48,683 nucleotides of DNA from Treponema sp. (GCA_012838745.1 DUOS01000101.1:1-48683); one strand, 5' to 3'. Positions 26,238-34,883 are shown, counted from the stretch's first letter. Numbers and translations: made by a program. Notes: generated by a model from the letters alone, not told the origin.

Positions 26238-28024
26238 TCATTCATATCCTTCAATTTAGCAAGTTCTTCATCGATACTCTTCTTCTCTGCCATTAATTCG
26301 TCAATGCTTCTCACATCTTCGAGAGAAGTTCCTGGCGCTACATTCATTCGTGCCATAAGCTTAATACGCTTTTTTTCAAGGCCATTTTTTCTAATACGTA
26401 CAATTCCGTCCTCCATAACCTTTTGGGCATTTTCAGCAAATTCGCCCTGCACAATCGTTTCAGTAATAACTGTACGCATTTGTTCATCTTGACATGCTGC
26501 AAAAATGCTTTCGTGGCTCATGGTTTCGTTACGATAACAGTCTTCAAGTACAATATACAAATTTCTTGCGTCAGCGTCTTCTATATCATCGGAAGTAATT
26601 CGAGATCTCATCACCTGAAAATACTGTGGATTTGCAGCAACAGCAAGAACAGCACGAAGTTCAGCAGTTCGCTTTATGCTACGTTTTTTCTCAGGTTGAT
26701 CTTTCTCTTGTCTTACAACTACTGAATTAGTTTGACGGCGTGCCTTAAAGTCAGCCAACAACGATTTTTCTGTGATTCCAAACGCGGCAGACAGCCGCTG
26801 GATGGTAGACTCCCTTTGTATATCGGATTCCAGAGCCTCCAAGTAAGGAAACAGGGAAGCAACTGCACGAGCTTTTCCTTCCGGATTAGTGGTATCAAAA
26901 TTAGTACCAGCTATCATAATAAGATAATCAAAGTCTAGTATAGAATATTCAAGTAGTTTTTTCAATGCTTCTGGGCCATCATTTTTTAAAATATCTGCTG
27001 GGTCTTTTCCTATTTCAAAATTCAGAACGCGAACATCAAATAGTAATCTTCTACACAGAAGTATTGCTTTATACGTAGAGTTTTGGCCTGCTGTATCCGA
27101 ATCAAAGGAAAAATATACAGTTTCTGCAAAAGAACGAACCATTCTAGCCTGTTGTTCTGTAAATGCAGTACCAAGCGGTGCTACAGCTCTTTGAATCCCA
27201 CTTTGATTCCAAGCAAGCACATCCATACAGCCCTCGCAAAAAATTACAGATTTAGTACTACGGATCTCGGGAAGAGCATGATCAAAACCAAAAAGGGTTT
27301 CACCTTTCTTATACTGAGGCAGATCTCGGGTATTGAGGTATTTTGGTCCAGTTCCTGAAACAAGTCTTCCACTAAACGCTACAACTTCTCCCTTGCGATT
27401 TGAAATAGGAAACATAAGGCGATTAGAAAAAAAAGAAGATTCAGGATAATTTTTAGAAAAGAGACCAGATTCTTGAAGGAATTCACGTGAATACCCTTTT
27501 TTTAATAAAAAAGAGTGAAGCCAATACCGATTACCAGGAGCAAATCCGAGATTGAAGGTTGTGACCATCTCATCGGATACCTCTCGCCCCGCAAGATATT
27601 CCCGAACAGGTTCTCCCTGAGGGGAACTTGTTAAAAAAAAATGAAACGTACCTGCAACGCGAGTATACAGTTCAATGAGTTTTTCTCGGGTATCATCATG
27701 ACGTTGGGGAATCGCACCACCACCACCCTCATATCTTATTTCAACGGAGGCTTTTTTTGCAAGAGATTCAACTGCTTCTACAAAAGTCAGTTTTTCTATC
27801 TCCATAACAAATTTTATAACGCCACCACCTTCTCCACATCCAAAGCAGTAGTACATGTTTCTTTCTGGAATTATATGGAAAGAGGGTGTTTTTTCGTTAT
27901 GAAACGGACAGCACCCCCACCAGTCGGCACCCCGCTGCTCAAGACGGGTATATTCACCAACAACGGCAACAATATTTGTTCGAGAACTTACTTCTTCTAT
28001 AGTTTCATTCGTTATTTTCGCCAT
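26234..28024 (-). CDS. dnaG: DNA primase
   Basis: DnaG makes RNA primers at the fork. This 596-aa protein has the zinc-binding domain with [13 protein letters not shown] and [15 protein letters not shown] (the CHC2 arrangement). The catalytic core with [13 protein letters not shown] as the TOPRIM Glu follows, with SFDSDTAGQ as the Asp-x-Asp motif. A divergent helicase-interaction C-terminus completes it. It shares a base with mltG and overlaps rpoD by ATGA, a compact version of the dnaG-rpoD pairing of macromolecular-synthesis operons. Confidence 0.96.
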   Translation of the reverse strand: MAKITNETIEEVSSRTNIVAVVGEYTRLEQRGADWWGCCPFHNEKTPSFHIIPERNMYYCFGCGEGGGVIKFVMEIEKLTFVEAVESLAKKASVEIRYEGGGGAIPQRHDDTREKLIELYTRVAGTFHFFLTSSPQGEPVREYLAGREVSDEMVTTFNLGFAPGNRYWLHSFLLKKGYSREFLQESGLFSKNYPESSFFSNRLMFPISNRKGEVVAFSGRLVSGTGPKYLNTRDLPQYKKGETLFGFDHALPEIRSTKSVIFCEGCMDVLAWNQSGIQRAVAPLGTAFTEQQARMVRSFAETVYFSFDSDTAGQNSTYKAILLCRRLLFDVRVLNFEIGKDPADILKNDGPEALKKLLEYSILDFDYLIMIAGTNFDTTNPEGKARAVASLFPYLEALESDIQRESTIQRLSAAFGITEKSLLADFKARRQTNSVVVRQEKDQPEKKRSIKRTAELRAVLAVAANPQYFQVMRSRITSDDIEDADARNLYIVLEDCYRNETMSHESIFAACQDEQMRTVITETIVQGEFAENAQKVMEDGIVRIRKNGLEKKRIKLMARMNVAPGTSLEDVRSIDELMAEKKSIDEELAKLKDMNE

Positions 28025-29052
28025 CAGTTACCCGCCGCCTTCTTTAGGTAAAACTGACGCCCAACGCTCACATGCTCATCGAGCGATTGCGTAAATGAAT
28101 GGGTTCCCTGAGCAGGATCAGTCAAACGAAAATACAAGTAGCGGGTACGAGAAGGATTAAATGCCGCGGAAAGAGCCACTTTCCCTGGATTTGATATAGG
28201 CCCTGGAGGGAGGCCAGCCCAAAGATAGGTATTGTAATCGCTTGGTATTTCTAAATCTGATGAAAGAAGACGCGCAGGATGAGGCTTCCCCTGTATTTCT
28301 GTAATAATATACTCAATAGTTGAACAGGACTGAAGCCCCATTCCAATAGTAAGCCGATTGCTAAAAACACTTGCTATAAGCGGGGCTTCTGCCGCTACTC
28401 GATATTCACGTTCAATTATACTAGCAAGAATTACGCTATCAACGAGTTTTTTATGCGTCTTAGGAACATTGGGTATTTCGTCAATTTTTGTAAAAAAGTT
28501 TTCTATCATAATAGCAGCAACTTTGCTTGGTTGCATTCCATAGGTAAATTTATAAGTATCTGGAAATAAAAATCCCTCAGCGGAAGGTCCGGGGATTGAA
28601 AAACGTTGCAATAACTCTGGGCTTCGACACGCCGAAATAAAATCAGCAGATGAAACAACACCGGCTTTTTCAAGGTGACGAGATGTTTTAGTAAGGCTAA
28701 GCCCCTCTGGAATAGTTACTCGGATAGATTCTTGGCGTCCATCATGGATAACTTTCAATATTGCGTCGGTAGGCATCCGCGGAGAAAGACGGTAGGTACC
28801 AGCCTTAAGCGAATATTCGCAAACTCGTGTTAGTAAAGAAGCAAAAGCCGCAGAGCGAACAATACCTTGATCTTCTAAGCCAACCGCAATTGATAACACG
28901 GTCTGTCCACGGGAAATTGAATACAAAACGGAATCTCCAGCGAGAGATACCGGACGATTTGCATAATAAGCTGCGATGAAAAATGCACAGGCAAGGGCTA
29001 GTAATAAGAAAAATATAAAAACAAATCGAGTTAATACTTTAATGTTCTTCAT
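28024..29052 (-). CDS. mltG: Endolytic murein transglycosylase MltG (YceG-like)
   Basis: This 342-aa protein has one N-terminal membrane segment (about residues 8-30) and a LysM-like N-domain with VTIPEGLSLTKTSRHLE. The YceG catalytic domain carries ILASIIEREY, with the catalytic Glu, and YNTYLWAGLPPGPISNPG. MltG cuts nascent glycan strands at the membrane and is thought to set their length, which fits the wall genes downstream. GGAAG lies 9 nt before the ATG. It overlaps the 62-aa gene by 14 nt. Confidence 0.94.
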   Translation of the reverse strand: MKNIKVLTRFVFIFFLLLALACAFFIAAYYANRPVSLAGDSVLYSISRGQTVLSIAVGLEDQGIVRSAAFASLLTRVCEYSLKAGTYRLSPRMPTDAILKVIHDGRQESIRVTIPEGLSLTKTSRHLEKAGVVSSADFISACRSPELLQRFSIPGPSAEGFLFPDTYKFTYGMQPSKVAAIMIENFFTKIDEIPNVPKTHKKLVDSVILASIIEREYRVAAEAPLIASVFSNRLTIGMGLQSCSTIEYIITEIQGKPHPARLLSSDLEIPSDYNTYLWAGLPPGPISNPGKVALSAAFNPSRTRYLYFRLTDPAQGTHSFTQSLDEHVSVGRQFYLKKAAGN

Positions 29053-29227
29053 TATAAAAATCTTCCGCTTCGGCTATAGTCATTGCTTGATACACGGCAT
29101 TTTCGATAAATAATCGAAAGGCGTCCAGTTTATTGTCCAAAACTGCTTCATGTTTTCGCAGTAATAGCGCGAGACTCTTTATTTCCTGCTCGGTAAAGGA
29201 GTATGGCACGCAAGTTTTAGTACTCAT
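29039..29227 (-). CDS. Small conserved-context protein of unknown function (62 aa)
   Basis: The ATG overlaps the stop of the hydrolase gene by ATGA and the end overlaps mltG by 14 nt, so the frame is wedged into the operon and is likely real. The peptide is soluble, helical in character and charged, with FTEQEIKSLALLLRKHEAVL near the start and an acidic end. It has no Cys pairs, signal peptide or membrane segment. I recognise no family. Confidence 0.65.
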   Translation of the reverse strand: MSTKTCVPYSFTEQEIKSLALLLRKHEAVLDNKLDAFRLFIENAVYQAMTIAEAEDFYNEEH

Positions 29228-30183
29228 AACTCAAACTCCATACCCTCTTGAGCAATTTCTATATCAACAACACCTTTATCACCGTAATTTGAATACCAAG
29301 AAGCAGATTGCTTAAGGGTAAAAAGCTTTTTATCAGAATAATTGGGTTCATGATGAAAGAGTATGAGTTTTTGTACACCCCAGTTCAGGGCAAAATCAAC
29401 AGTAACTGAGAAGGCAGAATGCCCCCATCCTGTTTTCTCAAGCGCTTCCTCCATGGTATATTGTGAATCCATTACTACGGCATCGGCATTAGCAAAAAAA
29501 CGAGAGTTTTCTTCTGTTTTTACAAAATCATCTCGGTTTAGCTCGGTATCAGTTGCATAAATAAAGGTTTTACCCGCGTCTTCAAAACGATACGCCACAC
29601 ATCCCCCTGGATGAGCTACCTCATGCCAGCGTATATAGGTACCACCGATGGTAATTCCATCAGTATCCAACAAATTAATAAATTCAAGTTCAGCATTAAA
29701 CCCCATGGGTCCTTGCATAGGAACAGGAAAATACGGATTTTCCATTTGACGTTCAAGAATGCTTTTTAGATCAGGATTGGTACTATAAAAAATAATTTTA
29801 TTAGCGGGATTAAAAGCTTGAGAAAAAAAAGGTAGTCCTTGAATATGATCCCAGTGAAAATGTGAAAAGAAAATATGAAAAGTTTTGCCTCGTTCGGAAT
29901 CCTTACGCTCACGTAAATTATTCGATAACTCGCGTAATCCACTTCCTGCATCTAGTATAATGCATGCGCCTTCCGTTGTTTCTAATTCAACACAAGAGGT
30001 ATTACCGCCAACAGTACCAAACAGCCAATTTGGAAGTGATGCTAAAAAACGTTCGCGGCTATCGGCGTCCTTCAAATCTTTTTCGCTAATGCGCTGTACA
30101 ACGGCACCAATTCTATTTTGAATCTGGAGTGGAGAAAGTGGTGTTGGTATGGACCCGCGAACACCCCAAAAATGAACTTTCAT
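29224..30183 (-). CDS. Metallo-beta-lactamase-fold hydrolase
   Basis: This 319-aa protein begins MKVHFWGVRGSIPTP, the hallmark of an MBL subgroup related to PhnP and class II phosphodiesterases. The metal motif HFHWDHIQG (HxHxDH) is intact, followed by EVAHPGGCVAYRFE, an Asp in IYATDTE and a late His in LFHHEPN. The substrate is unknown; phosphodiester hydrolysis is likely from the fold. GGGGGA precedes the ATG by 6 nt. It starts 15 nt after the YkgJ-like gene. Confidence 0.88.
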   Translation of the reverse strand: MKVHFWGVRGSIPTPLSPLQIQNRIGAVVQRISEKDLKDADSRERFLASLPNWLFGTVGGNTSCVELETTEGACIILDAGSGLRELSNNLRERKDSERGKTFHIFFSHFHWDHIQGLPFFSQAFNPANKIIFYSTNPDLKSILERQMENPYFPVPMQGPMGFNAELEFINLLDTDGITIGGTYIRWHEVAHPGGCVAYRFEDAGKTFIYATDTELNRDDFVKTEENSRFFANADAVVMDSQYTMEEALEKTGWGHSAFSVTVDFALNWGVQKLILFHHEPNYSDKKLFTLKQSASWYSNYGDKGVVDIEIAQEGMEFEL

Positions 30184-30197
30184 TATTCATCCCCCTA

Positions 30198-30653
30198 TTA
30201 ATTCTCCGCTAAAATCTTTTTTCGAAGGTAAGGTTCAGCTTTGCGCTGGTCAAGAAATGCGGTAATTTCTTCATACGAATATAACCGACCATTGTTCATT
30301 CCTGGACAAGTTTCGGCAGATGCGTTCCACCAATCCTCATCGAGAAGCATAGATGGCCAAAAGGGATATGCAGAACATTGAAGCGGGCGTGATTCATAAG
30401 CAATACACCCATTATCCCACAGAATACAATCATAATTTGTTTTTTCTAGAAGACAAAGATACTCAAACCCGTCTCTTTTGGGAACCCAACGGCAGTATTT
30501 ATTTATAAATTCTTCCTGAGACGTATGAGCCCAAGAGACAAACCGGTCTAAATCAATTTTAGAAAGGTATACAAACCCAGGATCATGGCGACAGCAAGCA
30601 GAGCAACCTTTGCAGGAAAATCGTAAACCATTTTTATAGAACACGTCTTTCAT
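30198..30653 (-). CDS. YkgJ-family cysteine cluster protein
   Basis: This 151-aa protein has the family pattern FSCKGCSACCRHDPG near residue 12, then single Cys residues in KYCRW, EYLCLLE, NYDCIL and NGCIAYESRPLQCSAYPFWP. The RPxxCxxYPF block is diagnostic for the family. It is thought to bind zinc or an iron-sulfur cluster; function is unknown. The frame continues upstream through the tRNA terminator to 30719, but the ATG at 30653 fits the family start and lies outside the terminator. It is the first protein gene of the train running to 14103. Confidence 0.85.
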   Translation of the reverse strand: MKDVFYKNGLRFSCKGCSACCRHDPGFVYLSKIDLDRFVSWAHTSQEEFINKYCRWVPKRDGFEYLCLLEKTNYDCILWDNGCIAYESRPLQCSAYPFWPSMLLDEDWWNASAETCPGMNNGRLYSYEEITAFLDQRKAEPYLRKKILAEN

Positions 30654-30678
30654 ACTCTTTAATTCGGAAACATGGGGT

Positions 30679-30709
30679 AAAAAAAAAGCCTTCCTTAGAG
30701 GAAGGCTTT
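30679..30709 (-). terminator. Intrinsic terminator of the tRNA-Tyr/Thr unit
   Basis: On the minus strand AGCCTTCC (30707-30700) pairs with GGAAGGCT (30694-30687) over a short loop and is followed by a run of T. It begins right at the tRNA-Tyr discriminator base, so the 3' end is formed next to the terminator hairpin. Confidence 0.88.
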
Positions 30710-30790
30710 GGGGAGACAAGGATTTGAACCTTGGAAGGCGTAGCCAACAGATTTACAGTCTGCCCCCTTTGACCGCTCGGGAACCTCCCC
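30709..30790 (-). tRNA. tRNA-Tyr (anticodon GTA)
   Basis: Acceptor GGGGAGG pairs with TCTCCCC (one G-T), discriminator A. The anticodon arm CAGA-CTGTAAA-TCTG gives GTA. A long variable arm makes it a class II tRNA, as expected for bacterial tRNA-Tyr. The T-arm reads CAAGG-TTCAAAT-CCTTG. CCA is not encoded. Confidence 0.95.
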
Positions 30791-30812
30791 CAGTATGCAA
30801 TGAATGAAGCAC

Positions 30813-30886
30813 AGCCAACTCAGGGATTCGAACCCTGGACCCCGAGATTACAAATCACGTGCTCTGGCCAGCTGAGCTAAGTTGGC
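30813..30886 (-). tRNA. tRNA-Thr (anticodon TGT)
   Basis: Acceptor GCCAACT/AGTTGGC is perfect, D-stem GCTC/GAGC, T-arm CAGGG-TTCGAAT-CCCTG. The anticodon loop TTTGTAA gives TGT. The anticodon stem CGTGA/TCTCG contains one T-T mismatch at position 29-41. No CCA is encoded. Confidence 0.94.
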
Positions 30887-30902
30887 ATTGCGAACGAGTA
30901 GA

Positions 30903-30931
30903 AAGATATAATATTGCTAATATAAAGTCAA
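30903..30931 (-). promoter_or_regulatory. Promoter of the tRNA-Thr/tRNA-Tyr unit
   Basis: TTGACT (30931-30926), 17 nt and TATCTT (30908-30903) on the minus strand, with the tRNA-Thr 5' end 17 nt further on. The -35 box overlaps the glgA-like stop codon. Confidence 0.65.
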
Positions 30932-32514
30932 GACTTTACAGGAAATATCGAGTTATAAAAAGGAATGTAGGCATGTTCAACGATAGAGTCCCAATTACAA
31001 TTGGTTAACACATGATTGGCTGCAAAAGTAAGCATACGCTTATATTCTGGATCGGCTGCTGCACCTTGGCCATGTGCTGCAATAATAGGAGAAGCTAGAG
31101 AAGTAAGACGATCGGCTAAAATTGTTGCAGAGTTTCCAGATAAATCTGAATGATACAAGAATCCGTTTTTACCTTCTAAGATTTTCTGAAGCCCTCCAAC
31201 AGCATGGGCCACCGGCAAAGTCGAAAATATTTGTCCAATATAATCTTCTAAACCACAAGGCTCAAACATACTGGGCAATACAATAAAATCAGCTACCGCT
31301 ACAGAAAGCCGAGCAAGCGCTCGTTCATAACCACGTAAATATAAAAAAGTTCCTTGGTGAGATTCAGAAAGGCGGGCTAGCATGTCTTCTAAAAGAGGAT
31401 CGCCCTGCCCCAATACAATAAACCGAGCCTCTGGAAGACGAGCCATAACCTGCTGTGCGGCCTCAGCAAATATGTCTAAGCCTTTTTGCCAGACTATGCG
31501 GCCTTGATAGGTAAAATATACGGCATGTTCTGAGGAATTCAAACTACCATAACAAGTGATACCAGCTTCTTTTGCTAGTAAATGGAAATTATCCATAAAC
31601 CATTCACGGCAAAGGTATTTACCGGCAAAATCTCCGGATATTGGATTATAATCAAAAGGAAGCAAGGATATCTTAGTATCGGAAGGTTCATAGCGATGAT
31701 AATCAATACCATTAACAATACCGGCGATCTGTGTTCCACGGCGCTCAAATTCTGCAGATAGTCCTTCTGTCATGGCACTGTAAACGGAACTAGTAAGCTC
31801 ATCCGCGTACCAAGGAGAGACGGTGGTAAGATGGGCATACTCAGCAGAAAGCAAAAAGGGTTCGAGATTCCCATTAAACATGCCAGACGATAGCACTGCG
31901 GAATTTAGTGCGGTTAATTCAACCGCGCGGTCAATTCCGGGAACAAGTTGCCTATACCCAGGACCGGCGTTATGAATTGTTACCACAAAAGAAGTGTTGG
32001 TAAAAAGATTATTATACCGAGAATCTGTCTGCGCGATAGCCGGCAGTAAGGCCGTATGCGCATCTTGGCAATGTATACTGTCGGGAGCAGTAACAGTTAT
32101 GCGTGCATATTCCAAAACACTACGTTGGTGTACCAAGTTCATACAGTCCATATCATTATGACCGTGCCCTCGTACTGCACCATGAACAATATGAGTCTCA
32201 CGATCTGAATACACGTACACATCGTCTTTTTCAAAAAAAATTGGCGAATCTATCAGAATAAGAGGAACTCCGTGGAGTGTTACTGAAATATAAGACACTG
32301 GATGTTCTACACCCAAAACGGTAACCGTAGAACTAAAAAGATAGGTTCCTTTTTGAGGCACACAACCATAACGGGGAATAAATACCGTTACGGCAATTTT
32401 TTTCCGTAAAAGTGCTTCGGCAAGAGAACATGCTACATTTTTAACACCACCAGCTTCTGCTACTCCTGCATATTCCCGGGTAACGAGCCAAACAGAGGAA
32501 CATGTATTATTCAT
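30928..32514 (-). CDS. glgA: GT5 glycogen/starch synthase-like protein
   Basis: This 528-aa protein is homologous to GT5 ADP-glucose-type glycogen synthases. It keeps the C-terminal donor-site features RIVWQKGLDIF (Arg and Lys) and LPSMFEPCGLEDY (Glu), and a VHQRSVLEYAR region. At the N-terminus the usual KTGGL loop, whose Lys contacts ADP-glucose, reads EAGGV here. It extends alpha-1,4 glucan chains in the known family; whether donor preference is altered is open. It overlaps the chorismate-mutase-like gene by 8 nt and is probably translated with it. E. coli GlgA is 477 aa. Confidence 0.82.
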   Translation of the reverse strand: MNNTCSSVWLVTREYAGVAEAGGVKNVACSLAEALLRKKIAVTVFIPRYGCVPQKGTYLFSSTVTVLGVEHPVSYISVTLHGVPLILIDSPIFFEKDDVYVYSDRETHIVHGAVRGHGHNDMDCMNLVHQRSVLEYARITVTAPDSIHCQDAHTALLPAIAQTDSRYNNLFTNTSFVVTIHNAGPGYRQLVPGIDRAVELTALNSAVLSSGMFNGNLEPFLLSAEYAHLTTVSPWYADELTSSVYSAMTEGLSAEFERRGTQIAGIVNGIDYHRYEPSDTKISLLPFDYNPISGDFAGKYLCREWFMDNFHLLAKEAGITCYGSLNSSEHAVYFTYQGRIVWQKGLDIFAEAAQQVMARLPEARFIVLGQGDPLLEDMLARLSESHQGTFLYLRGYERALARLSVAVADFIVLPSMFEPCGLEDYIGQIFSTLPVAHAVGGLQKILEGKNGFLYHSDLSGNSATILADRLTSLASPIIAAHGQGAAADPEYKRMLTFAANHVLTNCNWDSIVEHAYIPFYNSIFPVKS

Positions 32515-32902
32515 GAGTACTTTTATTCCTTAATGAGCCTTGTAGAATATCTGGGCGCAGCATTTCGGCTCCATACAAATAGACAGGAACTGGAATACTT
32601 GTACCATAATAAGTTATAAGAATTCTAATTATATTTTTTAGATACCCGTCTATATAAGGTTCTGCAGAACAAAACAACGGAACGTCTTGAGCGAGTCCCT
32701 TAATTCTTAAGGCTGTTGCAGGATTCAAGGCAGTAAGCTCAGGATTTACAGAAAACTGTACAGAAACAATGTGTTGGGACTCAATAGTATTATCTTCTGT
32801 TATCTTACGGTACAACTCGGGGACACGCTGAGTAATTGATGCTACCGTATTTTGACAGCATACTGCACCTCTAACTGCATATAAACGTTTGGTAGTTTTC
32901 AT
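32507..32902 (-). CDS. aroH: AroH-type monofunctional chorismate mutase
   Basis: This 131-aa protein aligns with Bacillus AroH-type chorismate mutase, which rearranges chorismate to prephenate. The residues used there are seen here at matching places: Arg11 (YAVRGA), Arg66, Cys78 and Glu81 (LFCSAEP), Arg93 (NIIRIL), Tyr108 and Arg116 (LRPD). SVQFSVNPELTALNPATA matches the family middle region. It is easily missed as hypothetical. The ATG at 32902 has no Shine-Dalgarno and lies 7 nt after a -10 box. The gene overlaps glgA by 8 nt. No other aromatic gene is in the window, so the pathway partner is unseen. Confidence 0.82.
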   Translation of the reverse strand: MKTTKRLYAVRGAVCCQNTVASITQRVPELYRKITEDNTIESQHIVSVQFSVNPELTALNPATALRIKGLAQDVPLFCSAEPYIDGYLKNIIRILITYYGTSIPVPVYLYGAEMLRPDILQGSLRNKSTHE

Positions 32903-32909
32903 TTAAGCC

Positions 32910-32939
32910 ATAGTAGTGTGCAGAATGAATATTTGTCAA
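32910..32939 (-). promoter_or_regulatory. Promoter predicted to give a leaderless aroH-glgA mRNA
   Basis: TTGACA (32939-32934), 18 nt and TACTAT (32915-32910) on the minus strand, then GGCTTAA and the ATG at 32902. The -35 lies just after the stop of the upstream membrane protein gene. Confidence 0.65.
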
Positions 32940-32943
32940 CGAC

Positions 32944-33297
32944 TTACATTCCCCGTGAAAGTATAAGAATAGCTTGCGACATAACCGCAAGAATCAAACT
33001 AATACCCAAACATATAAGACTTATCACAAGAAAATGTACAAACTTTTTACGTCGCTGGGTAATTGCTAGAATAATTTCCGGTATAAGCAAGGGGAGAACC
33101 GCTAGAACGGTCGCACCAGCGGAAAAGGAAAGAATAGTTATAATTAAAATTTGAGTAGAATCAAGGAACTGTTGAATATTTCCAAAAAAGAAAAAAATTG
33201 TAAGCCCCACAGAAAAGACAGTGAGGGATAAAACGGCCCGGTATAAGAATCGGGCGGTAAGAGTTTTACGGTTTTTTCCACTTTCCCTTGGCTTCAA
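32944..33297 (-). CDS. Small membrane protein, three hydrophobic segments
   Basis: This 117-aa frame starts at a TTG and encodes a basic N-terminus then three strongly hydrophobic stretches (about residues 21-42, 49-74, 86-112). A TATACT lies 5 nt before the TTG and GGAG 11 nt before it, so the exact start is uncertain and a later start would remove part of the basic tail. I recognise no family. It stands alone between divergent and downstream promoters. Confidence 0.55.
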   Translation of the reverse strand: MKPRESGKNRKTLTARFLYRAVLSLTVFSVGLTIFFFFGNIQQFLDSTQILIITILSFSAGATVLAVLPLLIPEIILAITQRRKKFVHFLVISLICLGISLILAVMSQAILILSRGM

Positions 33298-33362
33298 AGT
33301 GCAGTATACTCCAATAACTAGTACTATACTAATATTATCGTGCTTGTAACAGAGGTTCCATC

Positions 33363-34199
33363 ATGAAAAAAAGCTTTTTCGTTTTCATAGTACTCTTAGT
33401 TTTTTCTGGAATTATATTTTATTTTGGTTGGATTCAACTTCGCATACCTGCAGGCCAATACGGAGTATTAGTTTCGAAAACCGGTGGAGTTAATGATCAA
33501 ACTATTGTGCCCGGTTCTTTTAGATGGCAATGGGAACTCCTGCTTCCTACAAATGCAGAAGTTATCATCTTTGACCTCATCCCAATCAGTCATACCGAAA
33601 AGGTTTCTGGCATCCTCCCTTCTGCCAGCGTTTACTCGCATATGATAGAAGGAACACCTGATTTTTCCTGGCAATTTACGTGCGATACTAAGGCTCGTGT
33701 TACACCAGATTTCCTTCCAAACCTCGTTGAATCCCATTCAATTCGAAATCAACAGGCTCTTGATTTGTGGACACAAAAAGTCCTTTCAGATCGATCAAAA
33801 TCCCAAATTGAAGCTGTTGTTCAAAAGTCAATTGAATCCCTCGCTTCAAAAGAAGGTTCACAACTACAAGTTGAATTAATCACACAGAATATTGTACATG
33901 AACTACAGATTGCCGGAGAAGGTATTGAAATCACCTCAGTTTTCGTAACCCCTAACCGCTTTCCTGATCTAGAACTATACAGATCTGCAGCCGCAACGTA
34001 CGAAACCTACCAACATGAACGCAGAATATCGTGGACTAAAACCGCCACAGAAAGCTCTTCTGATTCAGTTTCGGATTATCTTTCATTTGAAAGGTATTCC
34101 CGATGGGGAGAATTATTAACCCGCTATCCCATACTCATCGATTTCTTTACATCTGCTGGTGCAGAAAATCACCCGCTAAAGAACATGCAAGGGCGTTAA
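33363..34199 (+). CDS. Membrane-anchored SPFH/band 7-like protein
   Basis: This 278-aa protein has an N-terminal membrane segment (about residues 4-23) followed by IQLRIPAGQYGVLVSKTGG and IVPGSFRWQWELLLPTNAEV, the typical opening of SPFH domains. A middle region rich in Gln and Glu follows. SPFH proteins form membrane scaffolds and HflC/HflK are the known bacterial examples, but this protein lacks the long C-terminal coiled coil. AGAGG precedes the ATG by 8 nt. It converges with thiN with a 4-nt overlap. Similarity is by eye and moderate. Confidence 0.65.
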   Translation: MKKSFFVFIVLLVFSGIIFYFGWIQLRIPAGQYGVLVSKTGGVNDQTIVPGSFRWQWELLLPTNAEVIIFDLIPISHTEKVSGILPSASVYSHMIEGTPDFSWQFTCDTKARVTPDFLPNLVESHSIRNQQALDLWTQKVLSDRSKSQIEAVVQKSIESLASKEGSQLQVELITQNIVHELQIAGEGIEITSVFVTPNRFPDLELYRSAAATYETYQHERRISWTKTATESSSDSVSDYLSFERYSRWGELLTRYPILIDFFTSAGAENHPLKNMQGR

Positions 34200-34873
34200 G
34201 ACAAGGAATAGCCTCCTATAAGCGGTAAAACAACTAAAAAACGTCCTGCTACCGCTTCAATTTTACAAGTTCCGGTAGGAGCCCTATTACTTAAACTAAA
34301 TTGACCGCCATCCCAGAGTAGATTATTTACCGGCCAATAAAGCCCGTCGGCCACACAAATATGCCCGTGGGATAAATCATTGTTTTCTGCTGAGCCAACA
34401 GGAAAAATTGATACAGCAGCCTCGCAATCGAGGTCGGTCACAACTATAGATTCATGGTTTGTTTCTGCTTCTAGGGTAAAAGCAATTGTGTCACTGCCAA
34501 TCCAAATAATTGGCGGTTTTTTGAGAGAAAACATTCTATACAAGGCAAAAAAATGATCCATACGACCACCGTCGCCACCAATAAGTACAATCTCGGAGAT
34601 ATCCTGTTCTCTCATTAAAATGAGTGCCAGTTCTGTATCAGTTAAGTCCTTGTCGCGGGGGGAGCGTATTATCTGTTTGTTATCAAAATTTTCCAATACG
34701 CTAAGATTAGGGATACTATCCATATCACCAACCACATAGTTTACTTCGATCCCAGCCTCCTGAGCACCGAGCAAACCTGAATCAGCCGCATAAACTGCAT
34801 CATATTTACCAAAAAAACGAGTAGCAAGACTCATATCTGGTCGACTACCACCGGTAAACAATAAACCCCTCAT
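34196..34873 (-). CDS. thiN: Thiamine pyrophosphokinase
   Basis: This 225-aa protein matches the family: FTGGSRPD and YAADSGLLGAQEAGI at the N-terminus, VGDMDSI, and SPRDKDLTDTELAL, the Asp-rich site for thiamine and ATP. IGGDGGRMDHFFA is the second signature. It makes thiamine diphosphate from thiamine and ATP, a salvage step. GAGGG precedes the ATG. The cca gene diverges from it after a 49-nt gap. Confidence 0.92.
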   Translation of the reverse strand: MRGLLFTGGSRPDMSLATRFFGKYDAVYAADSGLLGAQEAGIEVNYVVGDMDSIPNLSVLENFDNKQIIRSPRDKDLTDTELALILMREQDISEIVLIGGDGGRMDHFFALYRMFSLKKPPIIWIGSDTIAFTLEAETNHESIVVTDLDCEAAVSIFPVGSAENNDLSHGHICVADGLYWPVNNLLWDGGQFSLSNRAPTGTCKIEAVAGRFLVVLPLIGGYSLS

Positions 34874-34883
34874 AATCCCTCAC

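Noticed and set aside
30912-30937. Hairpin from AAAGTC/GACTTT as a glgA terminator
   Set aside because: The stem is short, lacks a T-tract and is explained by the tRNA promoter -35 and the glgA stop.
33303-33330. Inverted AGTATA/TATACT pair as an operator between the membrane protein and SPFH genes
   Set aside because: The half sites are short AT-rich -10-like words and no matching -35 boxes stand at the right spacing; too weak to call.
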